Source: an uncultured Clostridium sp.
GTDB lineage: Bacteria; Bacillota; Clostridia; TANB77; CAG-508
DNA length: 7,440 nucleotides
Reading direction: 5' to 3'
NCBI GenBank assembly: GCA_947428535.1
Contig: CANEMG010000044.1
Coordinates: forward strand, 1-7,440
In this document: in pieces, positions 1 to 6,154 of the stretch
Layout: each line of letters opens with the position of its first letter
Numbering within the stretch: the stretch's first letter is position 1
Made by a program: the position numbers and the translations under genes
Notes under the pieces: generated by a model
Told to the model about the DNA's origin: nothing
Database searches by the model: none
What the model saw: only the letters and a program-made list of their open reading frames with translations

Positions 1-1395
1 AACTCCTCTCATTCCTTCTGTTCCAAATTCTAAGTCTTTATAAAATCTATCTTTTATTTCTTCTTCATTTCCTGCTATTGTTAGTAATTCTTTTCTAGTT
101 AACTCATCAAATAATGAACTTGTTGACCATTCTTTATATTTTTTTGTATATTCAACTTTGTTCATATAATCTTTATATAATTTTCTAGCTGTTTCAGGAC
201 TATCTTGCCCTTGAGCATTTTTTATAGGAGCGAATTCTTCTTCTCTTTTAACTCTTAATACAACTACATCATCAAACATTTCATAAGAGTCAAATATAAA
301 CATTTCAAATTTATATGCATTAGGTTTATCTCCTTCAACCATTTTTCCACTTTCATCCATATATTTAGCTTTTTTGACTGCCGTATGATATGGAAGACTT
401 AATTCACTTACTTTCTCTAAACCTTTTATATTATATAAGTGAAATATGGCATTAGCATCTCCATAAACTAAAGATCTATCATCATCTCTCATGTTTGCCA
501 TTTCCTCAGAAATCTCTGTATATTCTATAACTCCGACTTTTTTATTCTTTCTACAAAAAACACCAACTTTTTCTTTAGGATCTGTCTTCTCTATTGATTT
601 TACAGCACCTAAAACTTTATTATGTATCGACATTCCTATTAACAATGGATCAACTGGTTTTACTAATACATTATCAACACCATTTATAAAAATCCATTCA
701 ATTCCATTTTCTTTCATTTCGCTTAGAACACCACTTTTTTCCATTGATTGCAATGTTCCACCATGTCCATTAGCCGCTTTTTTTACCATTCCATCTTGTT
801 CTAATAGAATTTTTCCATTTAGTCCAATCATTGGAAGTTCGCCTTGTTTAAAAAAATTTATGGCTTCTTTAGGATATCCAAAATAATTATTTTCCTCAAA
901 AAACTCTACAGTTGCATCGTTATTTTCTCTACTTGTCATTAAATACCAAGGTATAACTGTATCATATTGTTTCCAAGCATCTTTTAATGTATCACATAAT
1001 GCTTCAAAAATAGATTTGTTTTTTTCTGTATCAAAGATAAAAGTTCCTTTTGGACCACTATGTCCAAGTCTTGTTCCTTGACCACCAGCCATTGTCACAA
1101 CAGCAAATTTATTATATTTAATTGCTTCAATTCCTTTTTTCTCATACATTTCACGTTCAGCAACTGTCATTTTAGCTTTATCTACATGTTCAATTGGCTC
1201 GACAGTAACATTTTCAAGTTTTGCTGGTTTTTTAGTGCTTTCGTATAGTTCTTTCATTAAATCAAAATCTATTGTCTCAATTTGCTCTAAAAGAGATTTT
1301 TTCTTTTCCTCTTCCATTTCATCATACTTCAAAAGTAAATGTTCTTGACCATACTTTTTTAAAACATTTTTTACATTTTCTAGTTCTTTTTTCAT
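1..1395 (-). CDS. UAP1-like UDP-sugar pyrophosphorylase fused to a phosphohexomutase (3' end beyond window)
   Basis: The visible 465 residues read in frame from ATG at 1395 to the window edge without a stop. Residues ~10-420 match the eukaryote-type UDPGP/UAP1 family: the nucleotide-binding loop AGGQGTRLG at 103-111 followed by GPKG (114-117), NGHGG, the GVDNVLVK motif at 239-246, then EKTDP, VIEYTEI and FAPIKNA. After a short linker comes DRFYKDLEFGTEGMRG, ending at residue 464, the N-terminal signature of PgcA-type phosphoglucomutases/phosphohexomutases; its catalytic serine would lie outside the window. Family knowledge: the mutase converts hexose-6-phosphate to hexose-1-phosphate and the pyrophosphorylase joins that to UTP, in the cytoplasm. 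Inferred: one polypeptide doing both steps. The mutase type suggests glucose, while the UAP-like domain suggests GlcNAc; substrate is undecided. The start is supported by AAAGGAG at 1407-1413, 11 bases upstream, and by its own promoter. Confidence 0.87.
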   Translation of the reverse strand, partial: MKKELENVKNVLKKYGQEHLLLKYDEMEEEKKKSLLEQIETIDFDLMKELYESTKKPAKLENVTVEPIEHVDKAKMTVAEREMYEKKGIEAIKYNKFAVVTMAGGQGTRLGHSGPKGTFIFDTEKNKSIFEALCDTLKDAWKQYDTVIPWYLMTSRENNDATVEFFEENNYFGYPKEAINFFKQGELPMIGLNGKILLEQDGMVKKAANGHGGTLQSMEKSGVLSEMKENGIEWIFINGVDNVLVKPVDPLLIGMSIHNKVLGAVKSIEKTDPKEKVGVFCRKNKKVGVIEYTEISEEMANMRDDDRSLVYGDANAIFHLYNIKGLEKVSELSLPYHTAVKKAKYMDESGKMVEGDKPNAYKFEMFIFDSYEMFDDVVVLRVKREEEFAPIKNAQGQDSPETARKLYKDYMNKVEYTKKYKEWSTSSLFDELTRKELLTIAGNEEEIKDRFYKDLEFGTEGMRGV

Positions 1396-1406
1396 TATGT
1401 TTTTTG

Positions 1407-1413
1407 CTCCTTT
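1407..1413 (-). promoter_or_regulatory. Ribosome binding site of the fusion gene
   Basis: AAAGGAG on the minus strand, 11 bases before the ATG at 1395. It supports this start, since the gene body is open only from here. Confidence 0.75.
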
Positions 1414-1454
1414 CAACATTAGAAATTACAAACGAACCTCTATATTTATGTTAT

Positions 1455-1483
1455 ATATTATATCATTTTCTTTTTTTAGTCAA
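1455..1483 (-). promoter_or_regulatory. Sigma-A-type promoter for the pyrophosphorylase-mutase fusion
   Basis: On the minus strand TTGACT (1478-1483) is a 5/6 match to the -35 box. TAATAT (1455-1460) follows after 17 bases, and the overlapping TATAAT (1457-1462) after 15 bases. Transcription would start near 1448, leaving a leader of about 50 bases. This suggests the fusion gene is transcribed independently of the 158-residue gene upstream of it. Predicted from sequence only. Confidence 0.6.
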
Positions 1484-1587
1484 CCTAAACAAATATCTTT
1501 CCAATTTCCTTGATACTCTAGAAAAATATGCATAATAGAGCTGTTATTTATCTCTTGACAAATTAAATTTCATATTGTAATGCTATT

Positions 1588-2064
1588 CTATATTTGTGTT
1601 TTTATTGTTTTTCTTTTTTGTGCATTTTGTGAAAAATTTCTAGCATCTATTTTACCTTCTGTTTTTAATACTTCATTATGATCATTTAAAATTCTATCTA
1701 TTCTTTCTATATCACTTACTTTATAGCAATTTAGTATTTCATTTACTGGAATTTCTTTTTCAAATATATTATTTATTTCTTCAATATATTCTTTATCTCC
1801 TATTACTATAACATCTTTTCCTTCTAACTTATTATTTACATTTTCTTTTTTACTTTTGTTCCAGCCAATTTCTATTATTTTTTCAGTATTTAAATTCAAA
1901 TTTCCTACATTACTTAAATAACTTGTAACATTTTTACTGATATCTTTTTGTAAAATTACTGCAACTTCTTTTTCTTCTAATATTTTTTCATTTATATATG
2001 GTAACAAAATTGTAAGTAAGTGAAATTCACTTATATAAAAACTGCAAATTTTTTGATTATTCAT
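1588..2064 (-). CDS. Hypothetical protein, 158 residues
   Basis: I do not recognise this family. A clean GGAGGT ribosome binding site (2071-2076) lies 6 bases before the ATG at 2064, and a good promoter lies further upstream, so it is very likely a real gene. The product is soluble-looking and mixed alpha/beta: a hydrophobic N-terminal stretch (FHLLTILLPY, 14-23), a strand-like EVAVIL (33-38), another strand EGKDVIVIGD (81-90) followed by an acidic helix, and a basic, polar C-terminus (NAQKRKTIK, 147-155). The alternating strand-helix pattern could be Rossmann-like, but no nucleotide-binding glycine motif is visible. It is divergent to spoIIR and upstream of the fusion gene on the same strand, 192 bases apart with a separate promoter between. 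Composition is AT-rich like its neighbours. No function is proposed. Confidence 0.8.
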   Translation of the reverse strand: MNNQKICSFYISEFHLLTILLPYINEKILEEKEVAVILQKDISKNVTSYLSNVGNLNLNTEKIIEIGWNKSKKENVNNKLEGKDVIVIGDKEYIEEINNIFEKEIPVNEILNCYKVSDIERIDRILNDHNEVLKTEGKIDARNFSQNAQKRKTIKTQI

Positions 2065-2095
2065 AAATCTACCTCCATATATTCAAATCTTTATA

Positions 2096-2124
2096 ATTTT
2101 ACCATTAGCAAATATGCTGGTCAA
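2096..2124 (-). promoter_or_regulatory. Extended -10 promoter for the 158-residue gene
   Basis: On the minus strand TTGACC (2119-2124) is separated by 17 bases from TAAAAT (2096-2101). The -10 box is preceded by TGG, giving a TG-n extended -10. Transcription would begin near 2089, about 25 bases before the ATG at 2064, with the ribosome binding site inside this short leader. It points away from spoIIR. Confidence 0.6.
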
Positions 2125-2310
2125 TTTAAATCGTGCCCTCTTTTTCGACAACATTATATCCTTATTTTTTTATATGAATTTAATTTCTATATTAAATAAA
2201 TTTTTGAATATTTTTTTATTTTTTGCAAATACTTACAATTATACAATAAAAATGGAATTACTTTTAAATTTTTCTATTACATACTTTTTAATGTAATAAG
2301 AGAATTTTTT

Positions 2311-2317
2311 AGGAGGT
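2311..2317 (+). promoter_or_regulatory. Ribosome binding site deciding the spoIIR start
   Basis: AGGAGGT lies 10 bases before ATG at 2328. An in-frame GTG at 2316 overlaps this site and cannot be the start, so the protein begins MKKTKYF at 2328. Confidence 0.85.
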
Positions 2318-2327
2318 GCTATTATAT

Positions 2328-2939
2328 ATGAAAAAAACAAAATACTTTGTTGTTTTATTTATACTAGTAAGTATATTTATTCTACTAACTATATCATCTT
2401 ATGCCAAAACTATTTCTCAAGATTTATCTAACAATTTCTTTAGACTTCACATTTTAGCAAACAGCGATTCTGACACAGATCAAGCATTAAAGTTAAAGGT
2501 CAGAGACAATATAATAGAATATATGAATACAATATCTTATGATGGATTGTCTAAAAATGAAGCCATTAAATTAACTTCTCAAAATTTAGATACCTTTCAA
2601 AAAATAGCCGAAAATACTATACAAAAAGAAGGATATTCTTATCCTGTTTCTTTGGAAATTGGTAATTTTTATTTTCCTACTAAAGAATATGGAAACATAT
2701 CTTTACCATCTGGATACTATGATGCTCTAAAAATAGAAATTGGACAGGCTAATGGAAAAAATTGGTGGTGTTCTCTTTTTCCACCACTATGCTTTGTTGA
2801 TATATCTTCTGGTGTAATTGATAAAGAATCTGAACAAGAATTAAAAGACAATCTTACAGAAGAAGAGTTTGCAATTATCACAAGTAGTTCTGATACTGTA
2901 AAATTTAAGTTTAAACTTATAGAAGTTTTTTCAGAATAA
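2328..2939 (+). CDS. spoIIR: Stage II sporulation protein R
   Basis: The 203-residue product has the SpoIIR layout: a hydrophobic N-terminal segment (about 7-22) ending SSYA, consistent with a signal peptide, then FRLHILANSDSDTDQALK (38-55) followed by LKVRD, and the late conserved NWWCSLFPPLCFVD (145-158). Family knowledge: SpoIIR is made in the forespore under sigma-F and exported to the intermembrane space. There it triggers SpoIIGA to process pro-sigma-E in the mother cell, coupling gene expression between the two compartments. I found no convincing sigma-F promoter in the 263 bases upstream, which separate it from the divergent 158-residue gene. murA follows on the same strand with no terminator in between, so some read-through into murA is possible. 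The start is set by AGGAGGT at 2311-2317. Confidence 0.95.
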   Translation: MKKTKYFVVLFILVSIFILLTISSYAKTISQDLSNNFFRLHILANSDSDTDQALKLKVRDNIIEYMNTISYDGLSKNEAIKLTSQNLDTFQKIAENTIQKEGYSYPVSLEIGNFYFPTKEYGNISLPSGYYDALKIEIGQANGKNWWCSLFPPLCFVDISSGVIDKESEQELKDNLTEEEFAIITSSSDTVKFKFKLIEVFSE

Positions 2940-2954
2940 AATATATAAAAGGTG

Positions 2955-2983
2955 TTGTAAATCTTCTATTTTTATGATATATT
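2955..2983 (+). promoter_or_regulatory. Putative promoter for murA-walJ
   Basis: TTGTAA (2955-2960), a 17-base spacer, then TATATT (2978-2983) preceded by TGA, an extended -10 (TG-n). Transcription would start near 2990, about 49 bases upstream of the TTG start of murA. It would let murA-walJ be expressed during growth, independently of the sporulation gene upstream. Confidence 0.5.
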
Positions 2984-2986
2984 TCC

Positions 2987-3009
2987 TAATGAGTATTTTT
3001 TGCTCATTA
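2987..3009 (+). repeat. Inverted repeat in the murA leader
   Basis: TAATGAG (2987-2993) and CTCATTA (3003-3009) are perfect 7-base arms around a 9-base T-rich loop. There is no following T-run, so it is not a typical terminator for spoIIR. It sits at the predicted 5' end of the murA transcript, where it could be a stabilising hairpin or an operator. Chance is possible in DNA this AT-rich. Confidence 0.4.
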
Positions 3010-3025
3010 ATTTAAACAAAATATT

Positions 3026-3041
3026 GGGGGTATATATTTTG
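3026..3041 (+). promoter_or_regulatory. Ribosome binding site and TTG start of murA
   Basis: GGGGG at 3026-3030 lies 8 bases before TTG at 3039. This start gives MEKLVITGK, the normal MurA N-terminus, and puts the conserved Lys and Asn at 22-23. Another in-frame TTG at 3000 would add 13 unrelated residues and has no ribosome binding site. Confidence 0.75.
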
Positions 3042-4301
3042 GAAAAGTTAGTTATTACTGGAAAAACACCTTTAAAAGGTGAAGTAGTAATAAGCGGTGC
3101 CAAAAACGCTGCTGTTGCAATTATACCAGCAACTTTATTAATAAATGGAATTTGTACAATAGAAAATTTACCAAATATAAGTGATGTAAAATTATATTGT
3201 GATATATTAAAAGAAATAGGTGCAGAGATTACTTGGAATACTGAACATGAAGTAACAATAGATACACGTAATATAAACTCTAGCAAAATACCTTTAGAAA
3301 CAACTAGAAAATTTAGAGCATCTTATTATTTACTTGGAGCATTACTTGGAAGAACCAAATATGCTCAAGTTGGACTTCCTGGAGGGTGTAACTTAGGTGC
3401 TAGGCCTATAGATCAACACATTAAAAGCTTTGAAGCCTTAGGTGCAACTGTTGATGTTTCTAACGGAAACATTACAGCAAGAGCAAAGAAATTAAAAGGA
3501 ACTTCTGTATATATGGATGTTGTTTCTGTTGGTGCAACAATTAATTCTATGCTTGCGGCTGTTTTAGCAGAAGGAACTACAGTTATAGATAATGCTGCTA
3601 AAGAGCCTCACATTGTTGATGTTGCTAACTTCTTAAACACAATGGGAGCAGATATTAGAGGTGCTGGAACAGATATAATAAAAATAAATGGTGTAAAAGA
3701 ATTAAAAGGAAATGCTACATACTCAGTAGTTCCTGATCAAATAGAAGCTGGTACATTTATGCTTGCTGCTATTGCCTCTAAAGGAGATATAATAATAAAA
3801 AATTGTATTACTAAGCATTTAGAATCAATAACAGCTAAAGTAGTTGAAATAGGAGGAAATGTAGATGCCAATGGAGATCATTTAAGAGTTTGGTATTCAA
3901 AAAGGCCTCATAAAGCAACAATAAAAACATTACCATATCCTGGATTTCCTACAGATTTACAACCACAAATGGGTGTTGTTCTTGCTATTTCTGAAGGAAC
4001 CAGTATAATAAACGAAAGTATTTGGGAGTCTAGATTTCAATATACAGCTGAATTAAATAAAATGGGAGCCAAAATTACTGCTCAAGGTAAAACTGCTGTT
4101 TTTGAAGGAGTAAATGAGTTAGTAGCAGCTCCAGTATATGCAACAGATCTAAGAGCCGGTGCAGCACTTATTATAGCTGGAATTATGGCAAAAGGAAAAA
4201 CAGAAATATATAATCTAAATCACATAGATCGTGGATATGAAAATATTGAAGAAAAATTCAGAAAACTAGGAGCAAAAATCGAAAGAGTAATAGAAGAATA
4301 A
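3039..4301 (+). CDS. murA: UDP-N-acetylglucosamine 1-carboxyvinyltransferase
   Basis: MurA transfers enolpyruvate from phosphoenolpyruvate to UDP-GlcNAc in the cytoplasm, the first committed step of peptidoglycan synthesis. From the TTG start the protein is 420 residues, the usual length. Visible landmarks are SGAKNAA with Lys22-Asn23, FRAS with Arg93, LPGGCNLGARP with the catalytic, fosfomycin-reactive Cys117 and Arg122, FPTDLQPQ with Asp306, DLRAG (Asp370, Arg372) and HIDRGYE with Arg398. All expected catalytic residues are present, so it should be active and of the fosfomycin-sensitive (Cys) type. Many low-GC Gram-positives carry two MurA paralogues; which one this is cannot be decided here. 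walJ follows after 17 bases, so the two are probably one transcript. Confidence 0.96.
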   Translation: MEKLVITGKTPLKGEVVISGAKNAAVAIIPATLLINGICTIENLPNISDVKLYCDILKEIGAEITWNTEHEVTIDTRNINSSKIPLETTRKFRASYYLLGALLGRTKYAQVGLPGGCNLGARPIDQHIKSFEALGATVDVSNGNITARAKKLKGTSVYMDVVSVGATINSMLAAVLAEGTTVIDNAAKEPHIVDVANFLNTMGADIRGAGTDIIKINGVKELKGNATYSVVPDQIEAGTFMLAAIASKGDIIIKNCITKHLESITAKVVEIGGNVDANGDHLRVWYSKRPHKATIKTLPYPGFPTDLQPQMGVVLAISEGTSIINESIWESRFQYTAELNKMGAKITAQGKTAVFEGVNELVAAPVYATDLRAGAALIIAGIMAKGKTEIYNLNHIDRGYENIEEKFRKLGAKIERVIEE

Positions 4302-4318
4302 GGGGCTAAGAATAAAAT

Positions 4319-5107
4319 ATGTTAAAATTTTGTAGCTTATATAGTGGAAGTTCTGGTAATAGTTTGTTTGTAAGCTCAAATAATACAAAAATTTTAATCG
4401 ACTGTGGAACCAGTTGTAAAAAAATTTGTGAAGGATTAGCATCAATTGATTCATCAATAGAAGATATTGATGCTATTTTAGTTACACACGAACACTCAGA
4501 CCATGTCCAAAGTTTAGGAATGGTTTCTAAAAAATTTAATATACCTGTTTATGCAAATTTAGAAACTTGGAATGCTATGGAAAAGCAAAAAGAAAAAATT
4601 ACTTCAAATAACATTAAAATTTTTAATAATGATGAAGATTTTTCATTAAATGATTTAACCATACATCCTTTCAGTACTCCACACGATGCAGCAAATCCTT
4701 GCGGATTTAATATACATAATGGAAAAAAGAAACTAAGTATCGCAACAGATTTAGGTCATATGGATAATAATATATTTAGCAAACTTGAAAATAGTTCTTT
4801 TGTACTATTGGAATCTAATTATGATCCTGAAATATTAAAAGTTTCAAAATATCCTTTTCTTTTAAAGAAAAGAATTGCTGGTCCAAATGGTCATTTATCA
4901 AATGAAACAGCAGGAAAAACAATTTCTGCTTTAATAAAAAAAGATTTAAAGCAAGTAGTTTTAGGTCATCTTAGTAAAGAAAATAATTTTCCAGAACTTG
5001 CTTACCAAACAGTTGCTGAACAGCTTATGGAAAATAATGCTGATATAAACAAAATCCGTTTATCTGTAGCTTCTAGAAATGAACCTGGAAAAATAATAAA
5101 TATATAA
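4319..5107 (+). CDS. walJ: MBL-fold metallohydrolase of the WalJ/YycJ family
   Basis: The 262-residue protein opens with FCSLYSGSSGNS (4-15), typical of WalJ/YycJ, and carries the metallo-beta-lactamase metal ligands THEHSDH (56-62: His57, His59, Asp61, His62), with His122, Asp144 in ATDLGH, His192 in GHLSN and His217 in LGHLS as further likely ligands or active-site residues. It is full length. Family knowledge: in Bacillus it sits with the WalRK two-component system and affects coordination of replication and division; as I recall, a 5'-3' exonuclease role in mismatch repair has been reported for Bacillus YycJ. Here no walRK is visible and it instead follows murA by 17 bases. The ribosome binding site AAGGGG (4300-4305) overlaps the murA stop, 13 bases before the ATG. 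A strong terminator follows at once. Confidence 0.9.
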   Translation: MLKFCSLYSGSSGNSLFVSSNNTKILIDCGTSCKKICEGLASIDSSIEDIDAILVTHEHSDHVQSLGMVSKKFNIPVYANLETWNAMEKQKEKITSNNIKIFNNDEDFSLNDLTIHPFSTPHDAANPCGFNIHNGKKKLSIATDLGHMDNNIFSKLENSSFVLLESNYDPEILKVSKYPFLLKKRIAGPNGHLSNETAGKTISALIKKDLKQVVLGHLSKENNFPELAYQTVAEQLMENNADINKIRLSVASRNEPGKIINI

Positions 5108-5108
5108 A

Positions 5109-5146
5109 AAAAGAAAAAAGACACCTATTGGTGTCTTTCTTCTTTT
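5109..5146. terminator. Bidirectional intrinsic terminator between walJ and the island
   Basis: A 9-base perfect stem, AAAGACACC (5117-5125) and GGTGTCTTT (5130-5138), encloses the loop TATT. The outer A-rich and T-rich flanks extend the pairing by seven more bases past one mismatch. On the plus strand the stem is followed by TTTCTTCTTTT, ending walJ. On the minus strand it is followed by a longer T-rich run, ending the island gene. Confidence 0.9.
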
Positions 5147-5207
5147 AAGGGTGTTTCCGTCCATATATTTTGTCTACCTAAGCAAATTTTAGGGCCAACT
5201 GATCTTC

Positions 5208-5324
5208 TTAGCTTATCTTCTGCTCCCACATCTCTTCAAGATGTTTCTGAGAGAAATCACTTAGTTTAAACCCAAGTCTTTCTATTTCTCTGCAAAGTCT
5301 TTTAGCACGAGCAGAACGAGACAT
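5208..5324 (-). CDS. Small ORF or detached C-terminus of the island gene
   Basis: From ATG at 5324 this encodes 38 basic residues: MSRSARAKRLCREIERLG, then a segment with SDFSQKHLEEMWEQ, ending at the TAA at 5208-5210. The frame is open further back to 5372, reading SHRVFRQYNWEY just before the Met, which also looks like genuine protein. No good ribosome binding site serves the ATG (only GGGA nearby). It overlaps the end of the upstream island gene in another frame. It is better explained as the tail of that gene after a one-base frameshift than as a separate small gene. GC is 23/60 at 5221-5280, raised like the rest of the island. Unrecognised family. Confidence 0.45.
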   Translation of the reverse strand: MSRSARAKRLCREIERLGFKLSDFSQKHLEEMWEQKIS

Positions 5325-5361
5325 ATATTCCCAGTTGTACTGTCTAAAAACTCTATGGGAA

Positions 5362-5964
5362 TTAGTCTCCCCCTACTTGCTTTTCAATCAGTTCAGTCTT
5401 TATCATCTTCCCTCTGCGCCTCATTTCTGTTTTACTTCTTTTTGCGGCAGATTTGTCAGCAGCAATAGCCTTTTGCACCAGCGCTTTCTTTATCCGCTTT
5501 AACTGCCTTCTCCGATAATCAATACCCCTGCAAGTTTTATTTTTACTTTTAGCAGCCGCTCCTTTGAGATACTCTTCTATCTCCAGATCAATATCTTCCA
5601 TTTTTACTGGAATATCGGCATCTTCTAACAGAAGAATTGCTGTTTCAAACTCAGCCTGTTCATCTTTTTCTTTCCACATTTTTTCCATTGCCTCATAAGC
5701 ATCCTTATCTTTTTGGAGCAGCTTTTCCTCGGCCTGCTTCTTTTGATACTCATATTCAGCCCAACATAAAGCCTCTTCGGCTTCAATTCTGCGTTTTTCA
5801 TCCATCTTGAGTATTAAAAATATCTCATATAATGGCTCATAAAATACACTCCGAATACATTCATACTTTTCGAGATACTGTCTCAAGCATTCTACCTCAT
5901 ACAGTTCGATCTCTTTCCGAATTTCTTCTGGTTTCATTGCGTTTTTGGTTTCATTATGCCTCAT
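5362..5964 (-). CDS. Charged, helical hypothetical protein in a higher-GC island
   Basis: I do not recognise this 200-residue protein. It is very rich in Glu, Lys and Arg and is predicted largely helical: an acidic first half with long Glu/Lys stretches (about 8-110), an acidic segment DADIPVKMEDIDLEIEEY (115-132), and a strongly basic tail with RRRQLKRIKKAL and KRSKTEMRRRGK. The acidic-then-basic layout suggests a coiled-coil, protein- or nucleic-acid-binding role, but no catalytic motif or membrane segment is visible. The ATG at 5964 follows AAGGGG (5974-5979) and a promoter at 6012-6040. Base use differs sharply from its neighbours (53/120 GC at 5401-5520 against 14/60 in walJ and 12/60 in tex), which suggests horizontal transfer. 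The frame ends next to a run of five G (5369-5373), and the neighbouring frame continues with protein-like sequence, so the end may be a frameshift. Confidence 0.75.
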   Translation of the reverse strand: MRHNETKNAMKPEEIRKEIELYEVECLRQYLEKYECIRSVFYEPLYEIFLILKMDEKRRIEAEEALCWAEYEYQKKQAEEKLLQKDKDAYEAMEKMWKEKDEQAEFETAILLLEDADIPVKMEDIDLEIEEYLKGAAAKSKNKTCRGIDYRRRQLKRIKKALVQKAIAADKSAAKRSKTEMRRRGKMIKTELIEKQVGGD

Positions 5965-6011
5965 ATGAAAATCCCCTTTTAATTTATTTTAGCAAACATG
6001 CTATAATTTAT

Positions 6012-6040
6012 ATTATACTCTAAAATAGTCTTAAATTCAA
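6012..6040 (-). promoter_or_regulatory. Promoter of the island gene
   Basis: On the minus strand TTGAAT (6035-6040), 17 bases, then a consensus TATAAT (6012-6017). The start would lie near 6005, about 40 bases before the ATG at 5964. The -35 box lies in an inverted repeat, a possible operator. Confidence 0.6.
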
Positions 6041-6062
6041 GTTTTATGTAACCTGAATTTAA
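6031..6062. repeat. Inverted repeat over the -35 box of the island promoter
   Basis: Arms 6031-6043 and 6050-6062 pair with one mismatch out of 13 around a 6-base spacer; the clearest core is AAATTCA against TGAATTT. It covers the -35 box and has no T-run suited to termination. A repressor site is possible. Chance cannot be excluded in AT-rich DNA. Confidence 0.4.
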
Positions 6063-6106
6063 AAAACTATATAAATCACTAAAATCAACAACATGTTTAA
6101 TCTATC

Positions 6107-6148
6107 AAAAAAGCTCTCAGGACTTTAATACATTAAAGACCTAAGAGC
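6107..6148 (-). terminator. Intrinsic terminator of tex
   Basis: Arms 6113-6129 and 6132-6148 pair over 17 positions: GCTCT, AGG and CTTTAAT blocks are complementary, with two interruptions, one of which is a G-T wobble on the minus-strand transcript. On the minus strand the stem is followed by six T (6107-6112). It lies 6 bases past the tex stop codon. Confidence 0.9.
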
Positions 6149-6154
6149 ATACTA

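Noticed and set aside
491..1535. Plus-strand open frames rich in Phe, Ser and Leu
   Set aside because: Those up to 1248 lie antisense to the well-supported fusion gene, and the one at 1272-1535 overlaps its start and promoter; none has a ribosome binding site or recognisable content.
1517..1541. CTCTA / TAGAG inverted repeat as terminator of the 158-residue gene
   Set aside because: Only 5 base pairs with a 15-base loop and no T-run; too weak to call.
1555..1560. Perfect TTGACA on the plus strand
   Set aside because: No -10 box at 16-18 bases and no plus-strand gene downstream.
2204..2260. Possible sigma-F or sigma-A promoter of spoIIR
   Set aside because: TTGAAT and TTGCAA lack a properly spaced -10, and the only GG near 2254 does not fit the sigma-F -10 pattern with a -35 upstream.
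2114..2296. 60-codon plus-strand frame in the spacer before spoIIR
   Set aside because: Low-complexity AT-rich translation of Phe, Leu, Ile and Asn without a ribosome binding site; the 263-base spacer holds the minus-strand promoter and the spoIIR ribosome binding site only.
2972..3286. Minus-strand frame of 104 codons
   Set aside because: Antisense to the start of murA, no ribosome binding site, no family resemblance.
4266..4457. Minus-strand frame of 63 codons
   Set aside because: Antisense to the murA-walJ junction; low-complexity Tyr/Phe/Leu translation.
5832..6023. Plus-strand frame of 63 codons
   Set aside because: Antisense to the 5' end and promoter of the island gene; no ribosome binding site.
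5147..6106. Insertion sequence or defence island
   Set aside because: No transposase, nuclease, toxin-antitoxin or CRISPR motif and no clear terminal repeats could be seen; only composition and an unknown gene.
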